64,000 nucleotides of DNA, from NCBI RefSeq assembly GCF_023169945.1, contig NZ_AP025591.1, positions 1,882,501-1,946,500 of the forward strand, written 5' to 3'. This DNA comes from Anaeromyxobacter oryzae (GTDB taxonomy: Bacteria > Myxococcota > Myxococcia > Myxococcales > Anaeromyxobacteraceae). Below the pieces are notes generated by a model. The model saw nothing but the letters and a program-made list of their open reading frames with translations. It searched no databases and was not told where the DNA came from. Below, one piece after another: positions 54,632-63,178 of this stretch (positions are counted from its first letter, which is position 1; the number at the start of each line of letters is the position of its first letter). Position numbers and translations under genes: made by a program.

Positions 54632-56011
54632 ATGAGCCTCTTCCGTTCGCGGCCCGCCAAGATCCACTTCGTGGGGATCGGCGGCATCGGCATGAGCGGC
54701 ATCGCCGAGGTGCTGCTGAACCTCGGCTACGCCGTCTCCGGCTCGGACCTCAAGGAGTCCGAGACCACCCGCCGCCTCGCCGGCCTCGGCGGCCGGATCG
54801 CGCCGCCCGGGCACCGCGCCGGGAACGTCGAGGACGTGGATGTCGTCGTGACCTCGTCGGCGGTGCGACGGGACAACCCGGAGATCGCCGAGGCGCGCCG
54901 CCGGAAGATCCCGGTCATCCCCCGCGCCGAGATGCTCGCCGAGCTGATGCGGCTCAAGTACGGCGTGGCCATCGCCGGCTCGCACGGGAAGACGACCACC
55001 ACGTCGATGGCCGCCCACCTCCTCGCGACCGCGGGCATGGACCCGACCGCCGTCGTCGGCGGCAAGGTGAACGGCTTCGGGTCCAACGCGAAGCTCGGCA
55101 AGGGCGACTACATGGTGGTCGAGGCGGACGAGTCCGACGGCTCGTTCCTCCGCATCCCGCCGGCGATCGCCATCGTCACGAACATCGACCCCGAGCACCT
55201 CGACCACTGGGGCACGCCGGAGGCGCTCCGGAAGGGCTTCGTCGACTTCGTGAACCGGGTCCCGTTCTACGGCCTCGCGATCCTCTGCATCGACCACCCC
55301 ACCGTGCAGTCGCTCCTGCCGGAGGTGGAGAAGCGCGTCGCGACCTACGGCGAGAGCCACCAGGCGGACTACCGCGCCGACGGGATCGAGGTCTCCGGCC
55401 ACGCGGTCCGCTTCAACGCCTGGCGCCGCGACGAGCCGCTCGGGCCGTTCGAGGTGGCGATGGTCGGGCGGCACAACGCCCTGAACGCCCTCGCCGTCAT
55501 CGCGCTCGGCGACGAGATGGGCATCCCCGCGGACGTGAGCCGCCGCGCGCTCGCGTCGTTCCAGGGCGTGCAGCGCCGGTTCACGGTCCGCGGCGAGGCC
55601 GGCGGCGTCACCGTCGTCGACGACTACGGCCACCACCCGGCCGAGGTGAAGGCGACGCTCCAGGGCGCCCGCGAGGCCTTCCGGCGGCGCGTCGTGTGCC
55701 TGTTCCAGCCGCACCGGTACACGCGCACGCGCGACCTGATGGACGACTTCGCCCGCGCGTTCAACGACGCGGACGTGCTGCTCCTCACCGACATCTACGC
55801 CGCCGGCGAGGACCCCATCCCCGGCGCGACCGCGGGCTGCCTCGCCGACGCGATCCGGGCGTGCGGCCACCGCGACGTCTCGCTCGTCCCGCGCGCCGAG
55901 CTCGCGCGCGCCGCCCGCGACCGGGTCCGGGCCGGCGACATCGTGCTCACCCTCGGCGCGGGCGACATCACCGCGGTCGGTCCGGAGCTGCTCGGGCTGC
56001 TGGAGCGGTAG
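54632..56011 (+). CDS. murC: UDP-MurNAc-L-alanine ligase MurC
   Basis: The 459-residue protein has [18 protein letters not shown] (nucleotide-sugar fold), the P loop [26 protein letters not shown] and the late [15 protein letters not shown]. It adds L-alanine to UDP-MurNAc, the first amino acid of the peptide stem. Its stop shares one base with the murB start (TAGTG), so the two are coupled. Confidence 0.97.
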   Translation: MSLFRSRPAKIHFVGIGGIGMSGIAEVLLNLGYAVSGSDLKESETTRRLAGLGGRIAPPGHRAGNVEDVDVVVTSSAVRRDNPEIAEARRRKIPVIPRAEMLAELMRLKYGVAIAGSHGKTTTTSMAAHLLATAGMDPTAVVGGKVNGFGSNAKLGKGDYMVVEADESDGSFLRIPPAIAIVTNIDPEHLDHWGTPEALRKGFVDFVNRVPFYGLAILCIDHPTVQSLLPEVEKRVATYGESHQADYRADGIEVSGHAVRFNAWRRDEPLGPFEVAMVGRHNALNALAVIALGDEMGIPADVSRRALASFQGVQRRFTVRGEAGGVTVVDDYGHHPAEVKATLQGAREAFRRRVVCLFQPHRYTRTRDLMDDFARAFNDADVLLLTDIYAAGEDPIPGATAGCLADAIRACGHRDVSLVPRAELARAARDRVRAGDIVLTLGAGDITAVGPELLGLLER

Positions 56012-56952
56012 TGCCCGGCTGGCGCGACGAGATCGAGGCCCGGGTTCGCGGCGAGATCGTCCGCGACGCCCCGCTCGCGCCCCGGACCGCGATCCGCGTC
56101 GGGGGCGCCGCCGACCTCCTCGTCCGCCCGGCCGACCCCGACGCGCTCGCGGAGCTGCTCCGCGCGGTGCGCGCGCTCGGCGTGCCCCTCTCGATCCTCG
56201 GCGGGGGCGCGAACACGCTGGTCGCCGACGCCGGGGTCCGGGGGGTGGTCCTGAAGCTGCCGCAGGACTTCCCGGGCGAGTCCACGTCGGGCGCCACGCT
56301 GGTGCTCGCCGCCGGCGCGCCCACGTCGCGCCTCCCGGCGCGCGCCCACGGGCTCGGGCTCGTCGGGATGGAGTTCATCGCCGGCATCCCCGGGACGCTG
56401 GGCGGCTGCGTGGCGATGAACGCAGGGACGCGCCTCGGGGAGATGAAGGACGTCGTGACGCGGGTGGAGCTCGCGACCGCCGAGGGCGCCGGGTTCGTGC
56501 CGGCGGCCGCGCTCGGGTTCGCGTACCGGACCTGCCGCCTGCCCCCGGGCGCGGTGGTGACGCGCGTCGAGGTGACGCTCCGCGCCGGGGACGTCGCCGC
56601 GAGCGCCGCGCTGATGGCGGAGGATCGCGAGAAGCGCCGGAAGACGCAGCCGCTCGACCGTCCCACCTTCGGCTCCACGTTCCGCAACCCCGAGGGCGAC
56701 TTCGCGGGGCGCCTCATCGAGGCGGTCGGCCTCAAGGGGCACCGTGTCGGAAACGCCACGTGGTCCACCGTCCACGCGAACTTCGTCACCAACCTCGGCG
56801 GCGCCACCGCGCGGGACGTGCTCGCGCTCGTCAAGCTGGCGCGCTCACGCGTGAAGGAGCGGTTCGGGCTCGACCTCGAGGCCGAGGTGAGGCTGCTCGG
56901 CGAGTTCCTTGCAGAGGACCTCGCCGACGTCACCGGGATCACTCACTCGTAG
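56011..56952 (+). CDS. murB: UDP-N-acetylenolpyruvoylglucosamine reductase MurB
   Basis: The 313-residue flavoenzyme has LSILGGGANTLVADAG and AGIPGTLGGCVAMNAGTR (FAD site), RLPPGAVVTRVEV and STFRNPEGD with the catalytic Ser, and HANFVTN. It makes UDP-MurNAc from the enolpyruvyl precursor. GTG at 56011 is chosen because PGWRDEIEARV follows and the murC stop overlaps there. The frame does not run into ddl, which starts 19 bases later. Confidence 0.95.
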   Translation: MPGWRDEIEARVRGEIVRDAPLAPRTAIRVGGAADLLVRPADPDALAELLRAVRALGVPLSILGGGANTLVADAGVRGVVLKLPQDFPGESTSGATLVLAAGAPTSRLPARAHGLGLVGMEFIAGIPGTLGGCVAMNAGTRLGEMKDVVTRVELATAEGAGFVPAAALGFAYRTCRLPPGAVVTRVEVTLRAGDVAASAALMAEDREKRRKTQPLDRPTFGSTFRNPEGDFAGRLIEAVGLKGHRVGNATWSTVHANFVTNLGGATARDVLALVKLARSRVKERFGLDLEAEVRLLGEFLAEDLADVTGITHS

Positions 56953-56971
56953 CGACAAGGAGACACGGAAC

Positions 56972-57898
56972 ATGCCCAGGTGGACCGGAAGGAAGGTGGC
57001 GGTGCTGTACGGCGGTCGCTCCACGGAGCGCGACGTCTCGCTCCGGACCGGCGCCGCGTGCGCCGACGCCCTCCGGCAGAAGGGCTACGACGTGACGCTC
57101 GTCGACGTCGACGTCGACGTCGCGGGGCGGCTCCGGGACGCGAAGGCGGAGGTGGCCTTCATCGCGCTGCACGGACGCTGGGGCGAGGACGGCTGCATCC
57201 AGGGTCTCCTCGAGGCGATGGGCATCCCGTACACCGGCTCGGGCGTGCTGGCGTCGGCCGTCGGGATGGACAAGGTCGTCGCCAAGGTGCTCTTCCGGAC
57301 CCTCGGGATCCCGGTGATCGAGTACGTGGTCTTTCCCCCGGGGAAGGCGGCCGCCATCACCGTCGCGGACCTCCCGTTCGGCCTGCCCTGCGTCGTGAAG
57401 CCGTCCGGCGAGGGCTCGAGCGTCGGCGTCCACCTCGTGAAGGACGCCGGCGCGCTCGCGGCGGCGTGCAAGGACGCGGCGTCGTTCAAGGGCGACGTCA
57501 TCGTCGAGCGGTACGTGAAGGGGAAGGAGATCCAGGTCGCGGTCCTGGACGGGAAGGCCCTCGGCGCCATCGAGGTCGTCCCCGCGAACGAGTTCTACGA
57601 CTACGCCGCGAAGTACACCGCGGGTACGACGCAGTACTTCTACCCGGCGCGGATCCCGCCCGACCACGCGCGCATCGTGATGGACGCGGCCGAGCAGGCG
57701 CACCGCGGCCTCGGCTGCGCCGGCGTGACCCGGACCGACTTCATCCTCACCGCCGACGGGACGCCGTACATCCTCGAGGTGAACACGCTGCCCGGCATGA
57801 CGGCGACGTCGCTCGTCCCGAAGATCGCCGCCGGGAACGGCATCCCGTTCCCCGATCTGTGCGAGCGGCTCCTCGACGGCGCGGGCCTGAAGGCGTAG
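56972..57898 (+). CDS. ddl: D-alanine-D-alanine ligase
   Basis: The 308-residue ATP-grasp protein has KVAVLYGGRSTERDVSLRTG, FIALHGRWGEDGCIQGLLE, VVKPSGEGSSVGVHLV and ILEVNTLPGMTATSLVP. It joins two D-alanines for MurF. A ribosome site AAGGAGA precedes the ATG at 56972. It is the last plus-strand gene before the cytochrome cassette; the hairpin at 57910-57941 follows its stop. Confidence 0.96.
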   Translation: MPRWTGRKVAVLYGGRSTERDVSLRTGAACADALRQKGYDVTLVDVDVDVAGRLRDAKAEVAFIALHGRWGEDGCIQGLLEAMGIPYTGSGVLASAVGMDKVVAKVLFRTLGIPVIEYVVFPPGKAAAITVADLPFGLPCVVKPSGEGSSVGVHLVKDAGALAAACKDAASFKGDVIVERYVKGKEIQVAVLDGKALGAIEVVPANEFYDYAAKYTAGTTQYFYPARIPPDHARIVMDAAEQAHRGLGCAGVTRTDFILTADGTPYILEVNTLPGMTATSLVPKIAAGNGIPFPDLCERLLDGAGLKA

Positions 57899-57909
57899 GC
57901 GGAGACGAC

Positions 57910-57941
57910 GACGGGCCCCGCGCGCCGGCGCGGAGCCCGTC
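57910..57941. terminator. Terminator-like hairpin between convergent ddl and lipoprotein genes
   Basis: GACGGGC (57910-57916) pairs with GCCCGTC (57935-57941) and, after one mismatch, CCGCGC with GCGCGG, leaving a 4-base loop. No T run is present. It lies between the two convergent stops and may serve both. Confidence 0.5.
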
Positions 57942-57966
57942 GGACCTGCCACGCCTCCGTCGCCGG

Positions 57967-58500
57967 CTACAGCACGACCGGCACGAGGTGCGAGGCGAGC
58001 TCGGGGTGCTGCTCCCGCAGCTCGTCGACCGTCATGAGGCGCGCCACCGGCTTCTCCGCCGGGGCCTGCGCGGACGGCGGCGGCGGCGGCGCGATGGGCA
58101 TGAGGTCCACCGAGACCTGCTCGTCGAGCGTCCACATCGCGCCCGTCGCCGGGTCGATGATGAGCCAGCCGAGGAGCCCGAACGCGATGTTCCCGGCGAT
58201 GTACCAGCCGGAGACGTGCGAGTCGATCAGGACCTCGCGCTTCTCGAAGCCGGGCTTCTCGATGACGACCCGGTACTTGCTGCCCAGGAAGAAGCCCGTC
58301 GACTTCGCGAGCGGGACGAGAACCGGCGTCTTGCCCGAGGCGATGTGGATGCCCGTGACGGCGTCGTAGATCTTCACGTCGGCGTCGGACGGCTGGGAGC
58401 GGACCGAGACGGGCTCGGGCCCGCCCCCCTTGACGATCGTCGCGCAGCCGGAGGCGAGGAGCGCGGCGGCGGCCGCCGCGAGGGCGTTCCGGACGTTCAT
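57967..58500 (-). CDS. Lipoprotein with PEGA-like surface domain, function unknown
   Basis: The 177-residue product has a lipobox (AALLASGC, Cys19) and a domain opening VSVRSQPSDADVKIYDAV, with the later phrase YRVVIEKPGFEKREVLID, which is the pattern of PEGA domains. A hydrophobic stretch (SGWYIAGNIAFGLLGWLII) lies in the middle, and the tail is Pro-rich and acidic. It is the last gene of the minus-strand cassette and probably an envelope protein. No specific function is known. ATG at 58500 is chosen by the signal peptide. Confidence 0.72.
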   Translation of the reverse strand: MNVRNALAAAAAALLASGCATIVKGGGPEPVSVRSQPSDADVKIYDAVTGIHIASGKTPVLVPLAKSTGFFLGSKYRVVIEKPGFEKREVLIDSHVSGWYIAGNIAFGLLGWLIIDPATGAMWTLDEQVSVDLMPIAPPPPPSAQAPAEKPVARLMTVDELREQHPELASHLVPVVL

Positions 58501-58632
58501 GTGGTGTGACCCCCAGCGCGCCCGGAGCGGGCGTGGCGTGACGGAACGTTTACGACGCCCCGTCACGGCGCCGCAAGCACCACGCGTGCGGACCGGCGCG
58601 CCGCGTCCCACGCCGCCGCGCAGTGTCGCGAT

Positions 58633-59466
58633 CTATTTGCTCGCGCCGGCGCAGAGCGCCCGCGCGCCGGCGATGTTCGGGTTCGACGGCTCGAGCTTCG
58701 CCGCGGTGTCGAGCATCCTCGCGGAGTCCGCGCACTTCCCGAGCTTCGCGTACGCCTGCCCCATCACGACGTAGGCCTGGCCGACCGGCGCGATCTCCAG
58801 GGCGCGCTGCGCCTGCTTCACGGCCTTCTCGTACTGGCCGATCTCGTAGAGGCGGCGCGCCATGTTCACGTCGCGCATCGCCTTCTTCATCGGATCCGCG
58901 CCGGGGAGCGGCGACTTCTCGGGGTTCAGCGCCTTGTCGAGGTCGGCCTGAGAGGCCTCCCCGAGCAGCATCCGGATGCGCGTCTTGATGATGTCGCAGT
59001 AGTCGATCTGGCGATACGGCTCGAGCGCCATGAGCTTGAACTTGCCGTCGACGAGCCCGACGACCGGGTGCAGCCGGATCCCGAGCCGGTCGTAGAGCAC
59101 GTCGCCGTCGTCGATGAGCACCGGCATCTGGATGCCGGTCTCGGCGACGAGCGTCTTCACCTCGTCGGCGGGTGCCGACGAGGACACGACCGCCGCCCAG
59201 TGGATCGACTTCCCGGCGAGATCCTTCTCGCACTGCGCCATCTGCTTCAGGGCGTCGACGGAGCGGTCCTGGCCCGGGCGGAAGAAGACGAAGATGTTCG
59301 CCTTGACCTTCGGGGACAGCAGCTTCTCCTTGCCGCCGGCGAGCGTCTTCAGCTCGACGTTGTCGACCTGCGTGCCCGGCTCGGCCCGGGCGTGTGCCGC
59401 GGGCGGCAGCACGGCGAGGATGGCCAGGAGCGAGACGGTGGCGGAGCGACGGCGGGCTGGGGTCAT
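58633..59466 (-). CDS. Periplasmic redoxin-like protein with TPR repeats (paralogue A)
   Basis: The 277-residue product has a signal peptide (TVSLLAILAVLPPAAHARA), a thioredoxin/redoxin-like fold (about 30-170; NVELKTLAGGKEKLL, VKANIFVFFRPGQDRSVDAL, GIRLHPVVGLVDGKFKL) and TPR helices at the end (ARRLYEIGQYEKAVKQAQ). The redoxin part has no CxxC: its place reads FRPGQDRS. It therefore cannot do normal thiol exchange, and a binding or scaffolding role for the adjacent cytochromes is inferred. It is clearly paralogous to the gene at 59558-60382. Confidence 0.75.
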   Translation of the reverse strand: MTPARRRSATVSLLAILAVLPPAAHARAEPGTQVDNVELKTLAGGKEKLLSPKVKANIFVFFRPGQDRSVDALKQMAQCEKDLAGKSIHWAAVVSSSAPADEVKTLVAETGIQMPVLIDDGDVLYDRLGIRLHPVVGLVDGKFKLMALEPYRQIDYCDIIKTRIRMLLGEASQADLDKALNPEKSPLPGADPMKKAMRDVNMARRLYEIGQYEKAVKQAQRALEIAPVGQAYVVMGQAYAKLGKCADSARMLDTAAKLEPSNPNIAGARALCAGASK

Positions 59467-59557
59467 GGGCGCTCGGATGATGGCATTCCGCCGCAGCGGG
59501 CGGTGGACGTTCTCTGTCTCGGATTCGCGGGACTCGGCGTGAAAACGGCCCGCCGCG

Positions 59558-60382
59558 TCAGCGTCCGCAGCTCTTCCTTCCCTCGACGGCGACGGCGTTC
59601 GCGGGCTCCATCTTCAACGCGACGTCGAACGCGCGGAGCGCGTCCGGGCACTTCCCCTGCGCGGCGAGGATCTCGCCCTGCAGCGCGTACGCCGCGGCGC
59701 TCGGCACGAGCGCGAGGCTCTTCCGCACCTCCTCGAGGGCGCGGTCGAGCTTCTGGATCCGGACGAGCGTCCGGGCGTAGTTGAGGTGCCGCCGCGCGAC
59801 GCCGTCGTCGGTTCGCGTGGTCGACGGCTCCGGCGCGTCGACCTTCGCGAACTCGGCCTCGCCGATCTCGCCGAGCAGGAGCTGGATGCGCGCCTTCACG
59901 CGGTCGCAGTAGTTGATCTGCCGGAACGGCTCGTACGCGACGAGCCGCCGCCGAGCGTCGAGGATCCCGATGACCGGGTGGAGCCGCACGCCCAGGCGGC
60001 CGTACAGCGCGTCCCCCTCGTCCAGCAGCACCGGCATCCGGATCCCCGTCCCGGCGATCGCGCCCCGGATCTCCTCGGTCGTCCAGGAGCTGGACACGAC
60101 CGCGACCCAGTGGACCGGCTTCCCCGCGAAGGCCTTCTCGCAGGCCGCCATGTCCCTGAGCGTGTCGAGCGAGTGCTCCTGCTGCGGCCGGAAGAAGAGA
60201 AGGACGTTCGCCTTCGCGCCGCTCGCGACGAGGTGGTGCTTGCCGCCGTCCAGGGTGCGGAGCTCGGCGTCGTCCACGACGTCGCCCACGGCGACGTTCG
60301 AGAACCCGCGGACCGGGAGCGGCCGGGCCACGAACGCCAGGACGCCCAGCATGATCCCCCGGACGACGTGGCGCCCGTTCAC
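59558..60382 (-). CDS. Periplasmic redoxin-like protein with TPR repeats (paralogue B)
   Basis: The 274-residue product has the same layout as paralogue A: signal peptide, redoxin-like region (DAELRTLDGGKHHLV, AKANVLLFFRPQQEHSLDTL, GVRLHPVIGILDARRRL) and C-terminal TPR helices (NYARTLVRIQKLDRALEEV). The CxxC motif is again missing (FRPQQEHS). The start is GTG at 60382, 11 bases after the large cytochrome gene, so they are likely one transcript. It could form a complex with the cytochrome; no enzyme role is assigned. Confidence 0.75.
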   Translation of the reverse strand: MNGRHVVRGIMLGVLAFVARPLPVRGFSNVAVGDVVDDAELRTLDGGKHHLVASGAKANVLLFFRPQQEHSLDTLRDMAACEKAFAGKPVHWVAVVSSSWTTEEIRGAIAGTGIRMPVLLDEGDALYGRLGVRLHPVIGILDARRRLVAYEPFRQINYCDRVKARIQLLLGEIGEAEFAKVDAPEPSTTRTDDGVARRHLNYARTLVRIQKLDRALEEVRKSLALVPSAAAYALQGEILAAQGKCPDALRAFDVALKMEPANAVAVEGRKSCGR

Positions 60383-60393
60383 GCTGGCCTCGG

Positions 60394-61479
60394 CTACTTC
60401 GGGACGGCGCTGGTCAGCGTCTTGTTGTTGTACGTCTTCGTGTCGTGGCAGGTCTTCGCGCACGAGCCGCCGTTCGGCAGCTTCGTGTAGCCGACCTTGA
60501 GCATCCAGCCCTTCGGCCCGTACGGCACGCCGTCGCGGATGTGGTGGTCCTGCTTCGACGCGTGGACCTCGTGGCAGGCGCGGCAGGTGCGGCCGCGCTC
60601 CTTGTTCACGTGGACGTAGTGCAGGTTCCGCGAGCCGTCACGGAAGCCGGTCAGCGTGGTGGTCTCCGGCTCCGAGACGACCTTGTCGTTGTGGCAGCCG
60701 TAGCAGAGCCCGTAGAGCTTCTTGTCGTAGGGCGCGTAGAACTTCTCGGGATACGGCGCGACGAGGAGGCGGAAGTTCTCGCCGCCGTGGGTGCGGTGGC
60801 AGGCGGAGCAGTCCTTCGCCTTCACCGGGTCGTGCCACACCTTGTTCTCGTCGAGCCACTTCTTGAAGTTCGTCATGACCTTGCCGTCGTCGGAGGTCAT
60901 GCCGTCCTTCGAGTGGCAGGTCACGCACAGATCGAACGGGAGCGCGATGAGCAGCTTCTCGACGTTCGCCGCGTGCGGGTTGTGGCAGTTGGAGCACTTC
61001 TTCCCGGTCGTCACCGCGTCGTGCTTCACCCTCGCGTTCGTCACCTGCTGCTTGATGCCGACGTGGCACCGGGTACACATGTCCACCATCTCGGTGGCGA
61101 GCAGCGCGGGCTCGGTCGAGTTGTGCGGGTTGTGACAGTCGGTGCACGCCTCCATCGCCGGGACGTGCTTGTACTTCCGGGCCATCACGTCGCGCACGTC
61201 GTCGTGGCACTCGAAGCACTGCTCGTTCACGCTCGCGTGGCGGATCGGCCCCGGGTTCTTCGGATCGTTGTTCTGGTGACACACGCCGCAGTCGCCGCCT
61301 TCGAACGGCGCGTGCGAGCGGACCGCCCTGTCCTTCGGGAGCGGCGCGACCGCGGCGCCGCGCCGGAGCGCCTGCTTCTTCACTTCGGTCTTCATCGGAG
61401 CGGCGCTCGCGCCGCGTGCGACGACGACGACGGCGACCGCGACGAGGAGTCCGGCGAGGTTCGAGGGCCGCATGTGCAT
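60394..61479 (-). CDS. Decaheme-like cytochrome c with one CX3CH site
   Basis: The 361-residue exported protein has nine CXXCH heme sites (CGVCH, CFECH, CTDCH, CTRCH, CSNCH, CVTCH, CSACH, CYGCH, CRACH) and a tenth with three residues between cysteines (CAKTCH). The sites come in pairs as in doubled CXXCH motif proteins. A signal peptide (NLAGLLVAVAVVVVARGASA) exports it to the periplasm. It probably carries electrons in anaerobic respiration. Start at 61479 (or ATG at 61473). It is followed by paralogue B and belongs to a cassette inside the dcw cluster. Confidence 0.92.
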   Translation of the reverse strand: MHMRPSNLAGLLVAVAVVVVARGASAAPMKTEVKKQALRRGAAVAPLPKDRAVRSHAPFEGGDCGVCHQNNDPKNPGPIRHASVNEQCFECHDDVRDVMARKYKHVPAMEACTDCHNPHNSTEPALLATEMVDMCTRCHVGIKQQVTNARVKHDAVTTGKKCSNCHNPHAANVEKLLIALPFDLCVTCHSKDGMTSDDGKVMTNFKKWLDENKVWHDPVKAKDCSACHRTHGGENFRLLVAPYPEKFYAPYDKKLYGLCYGCHNDKVVSEPETTTLTGFRDGSRNLHYVHVNKERGRTCRACHEVHASKQDHHIRDGVPYGPKGWMLKVGYTKLPNGGSCAKTCHDTKTYNNKTLTSAVPK

Positions 61480-61661
61480 TTTCGAGTCCGCTCCGAGGTC
61501 CGGGTGCGCCGCGTGCCCCGTGAGGCCGGGACACGGCGCCGGGCCGGGATCTTTGTCGACCTGGCGTTCCACCAACCTTGATCCTGCCCAACTTCGCGGA
61601 AAAAAGACACGCCGGCGCGGGCGCGTGCCCGGCGCGGCGCCAGAATCGATCGGAGTGGGAC

Positions 61662-62012
61662 TCAGGTGCGCAGCAGCAGCTTCCGGTTCCGGGAGTTGTG
61701 CGGCGTGTGGCAGCCGACGCAGTTCGTCGCCCCCGCCCTCGGGTGGAGCGCCCGCTCCATCTTCACCGGCGCGGAGCCCCTGAACTCGTCGTGGCACTCG
61801 AAGCACGCGTCGTTCGTGACCGAGGCGGGCCCCGGGTTCCGCGGATCGTTCCGCGCGTGACAGGTGTCGCACGCCCCCATCTCGAACGGCCCGTGGGACG
61901 AGACCGCCTGGTCGCGCGGGATCGGCGCGAGTCGCCGGTCGGCGCCGCGGGCGACGCCTGCCGCGCAGAGGAGCACGCCGACGACGAGGAGAGCTGCGTT
62001 TCCGATGCGCAT
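61662..62012 (-). CDS. Triheme cytochrome c
   Basis: The 116-residue protein has a signal peptide (AALLVVGVLLCAAGVARG) and three CXXCH sites (CDTCH, CFECH, CVGCH). Its first part resembles the N-terminus of the decaheme-like cytochrome: FEMGACDTCHARNDPRNPGP against FEGGDCGVCHQNNDPKNPGP, so the two share an ancestor. It lies 182 bases upstream of that gene on the same strand. The final segment CHTPHNSRNRKLLLR is like the CHNPH repeats of the larger protein. It is an electron carrier; partners unknown. Confidence 0.9.
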   Translation of the reverse strand: MRIGNAALLVVGVLLCAAGVARGADRRLAPIPRDQAVSSHGPFEMGACDTCHARNDPRNPGPASVTNDACFECHDEFRGSAPVKMERALHPRAGATNCVGCHTPHNSRNRKLLLRT

Positions 62013-62260
62013 TCGGTGCTCCGTGAGGGTTCCAGCCGCCTTTCCACTCGACGTCCGGGTGGTGAAGTCATTTACACGATGCGCCGGGACGGGTCGATAT
62101 CGCGACCTCGCCGGTCGGTCCGTGCACTCCGGGTGCCAGCGCGAAGATCAGGGCGGTCAAAAACTTGCCAGCGCCCGGGGCTGGGGCATCCTGCACCCTC
62201 GGGTGATAGCGCCTGGAAGCGGCCGCTGTCGGAGCGGCGCGAGGGCGAGGCGGAGCGGCG

Positions 62261-63112
62261 GTGGCGCGGGGTCCGAACCGGCGGAAGGTGGACAGGGTTC
62301 CCGGGGAGCGGCGGCGAAAGCTGGCGCGCGCGGTCCGGCTCGCCCTGCCCGCCGCCGTGACCGTCGCCGCGCTCGCCGCCATCGGCCTCCTCTTCTGGCG
62401 GTTCGGGTACGCGGGCGATCTGCTCCGGGTGAAGGAGCTGCGCTTCTCCGGGCTCCACCGCGCCACCGCGGCCGAGCTCGCGGAGCTGTCCCCCGTCCGC
62501 CGCGGCGATCACCTGCTGTTCCTCGACACGGCCGCGGTCGAGGCCGCGCTCCGGCGCCACCCCTGGGTCGCCCGCGCCGAGGTGCAGCGGCGCTGGCCGC
62601 CGGCGCTCGACGTCGCGGTCGTGGAGCGCGAGCCTGCGGCCCTCGTCGACCTGGGGGGCCTCTACCTCGTCGACGGGCGCGGCGAGGTCTTCAAGCGCGC
62701 GGTCCCCGGCGATGGGCTCGACCTGCCCCTCGTGACCGGCATCGACCGGGAGGACTGGGTCGACCGCCGCGCCGAGTACGAGCCGCTGCTCGCGGCGGCG
62801 CTGGCCCTCCTCGGGCGGTGGTCCGAGCTCGGGCTCGCGGCGCGCGTGGCGATCTCGGAGCTCCACGTCGACCCGGACTACGGGACGACGATCTTCACGG
62901 CCGACGGCACGGAGGTGCGGCTCGGCCAGGGTGACATCGAGGAGAAGCTGGCGCGCCTCTCCCGCGTGCTCTCCGCGCTCGACGCGGAGGGCCAGCGGGC
63001 GGAGGTGCTCCACCTCGACAACCGGCGGCGCCCGGACTGGGTGGCCGTGCGGCTGGCGGTGCGTGGCAACGGTGGTGGTGATCCGTCCGGGCGCTCGGCG
63101 TCCGGACGGTAG
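62261..63112 (+). CDS. ftsQ: Cell division protein FtsQ
   Basis: The 283-residue protein has a basic cytoplasmic start, one membrane helix (LALPAAVTVAALAAIGLLFW), a POTRA domain (VKELRFSGLHRATAAELAEL, LDTAAVEAALRRHPWVARAEV) and the FtsQ beta domain (LDVAVVEREPAALVDLGGLY). It links FtsL/FtsB to the rest of the divisome. GTG at 62261 is the start. It is the first dcw gene after the cytochrome cassette, and its tail is a low-complexity Gly/Arg stretch. Confidence 0.93.
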   Translation: MARGPNRRKVDRVPGERRRKLARAVRLALPAAVTVAALAAIGLLFWRFGYAGDLLRVKELRFSGLHRATAAELAELSPVRRGDHLLFLDTAAVEAALRRHPWVARAEVQRRWPPALDVAVVEREPAALVDLGGLYLVDGRGEVFKRAVPGDGLDLPLVTGIDREDWVDRRAEYEPLLAAALALLGRWSELGLAARVAISELHVDPDYGTTIFTADGTEVRLGQGDIEEKLARLSRVLSALDAEGQRAEVLHLDNRRRPDWVAVRLAVRGNGGGDPSGRSASGR

Positions 63113-63178
63113 GTGAAGGGGTCCGAGAGGGCTCCGTCGGGTGAGCGCGAGAGCGCGACACGCCCGGAGGTGGTGGAC

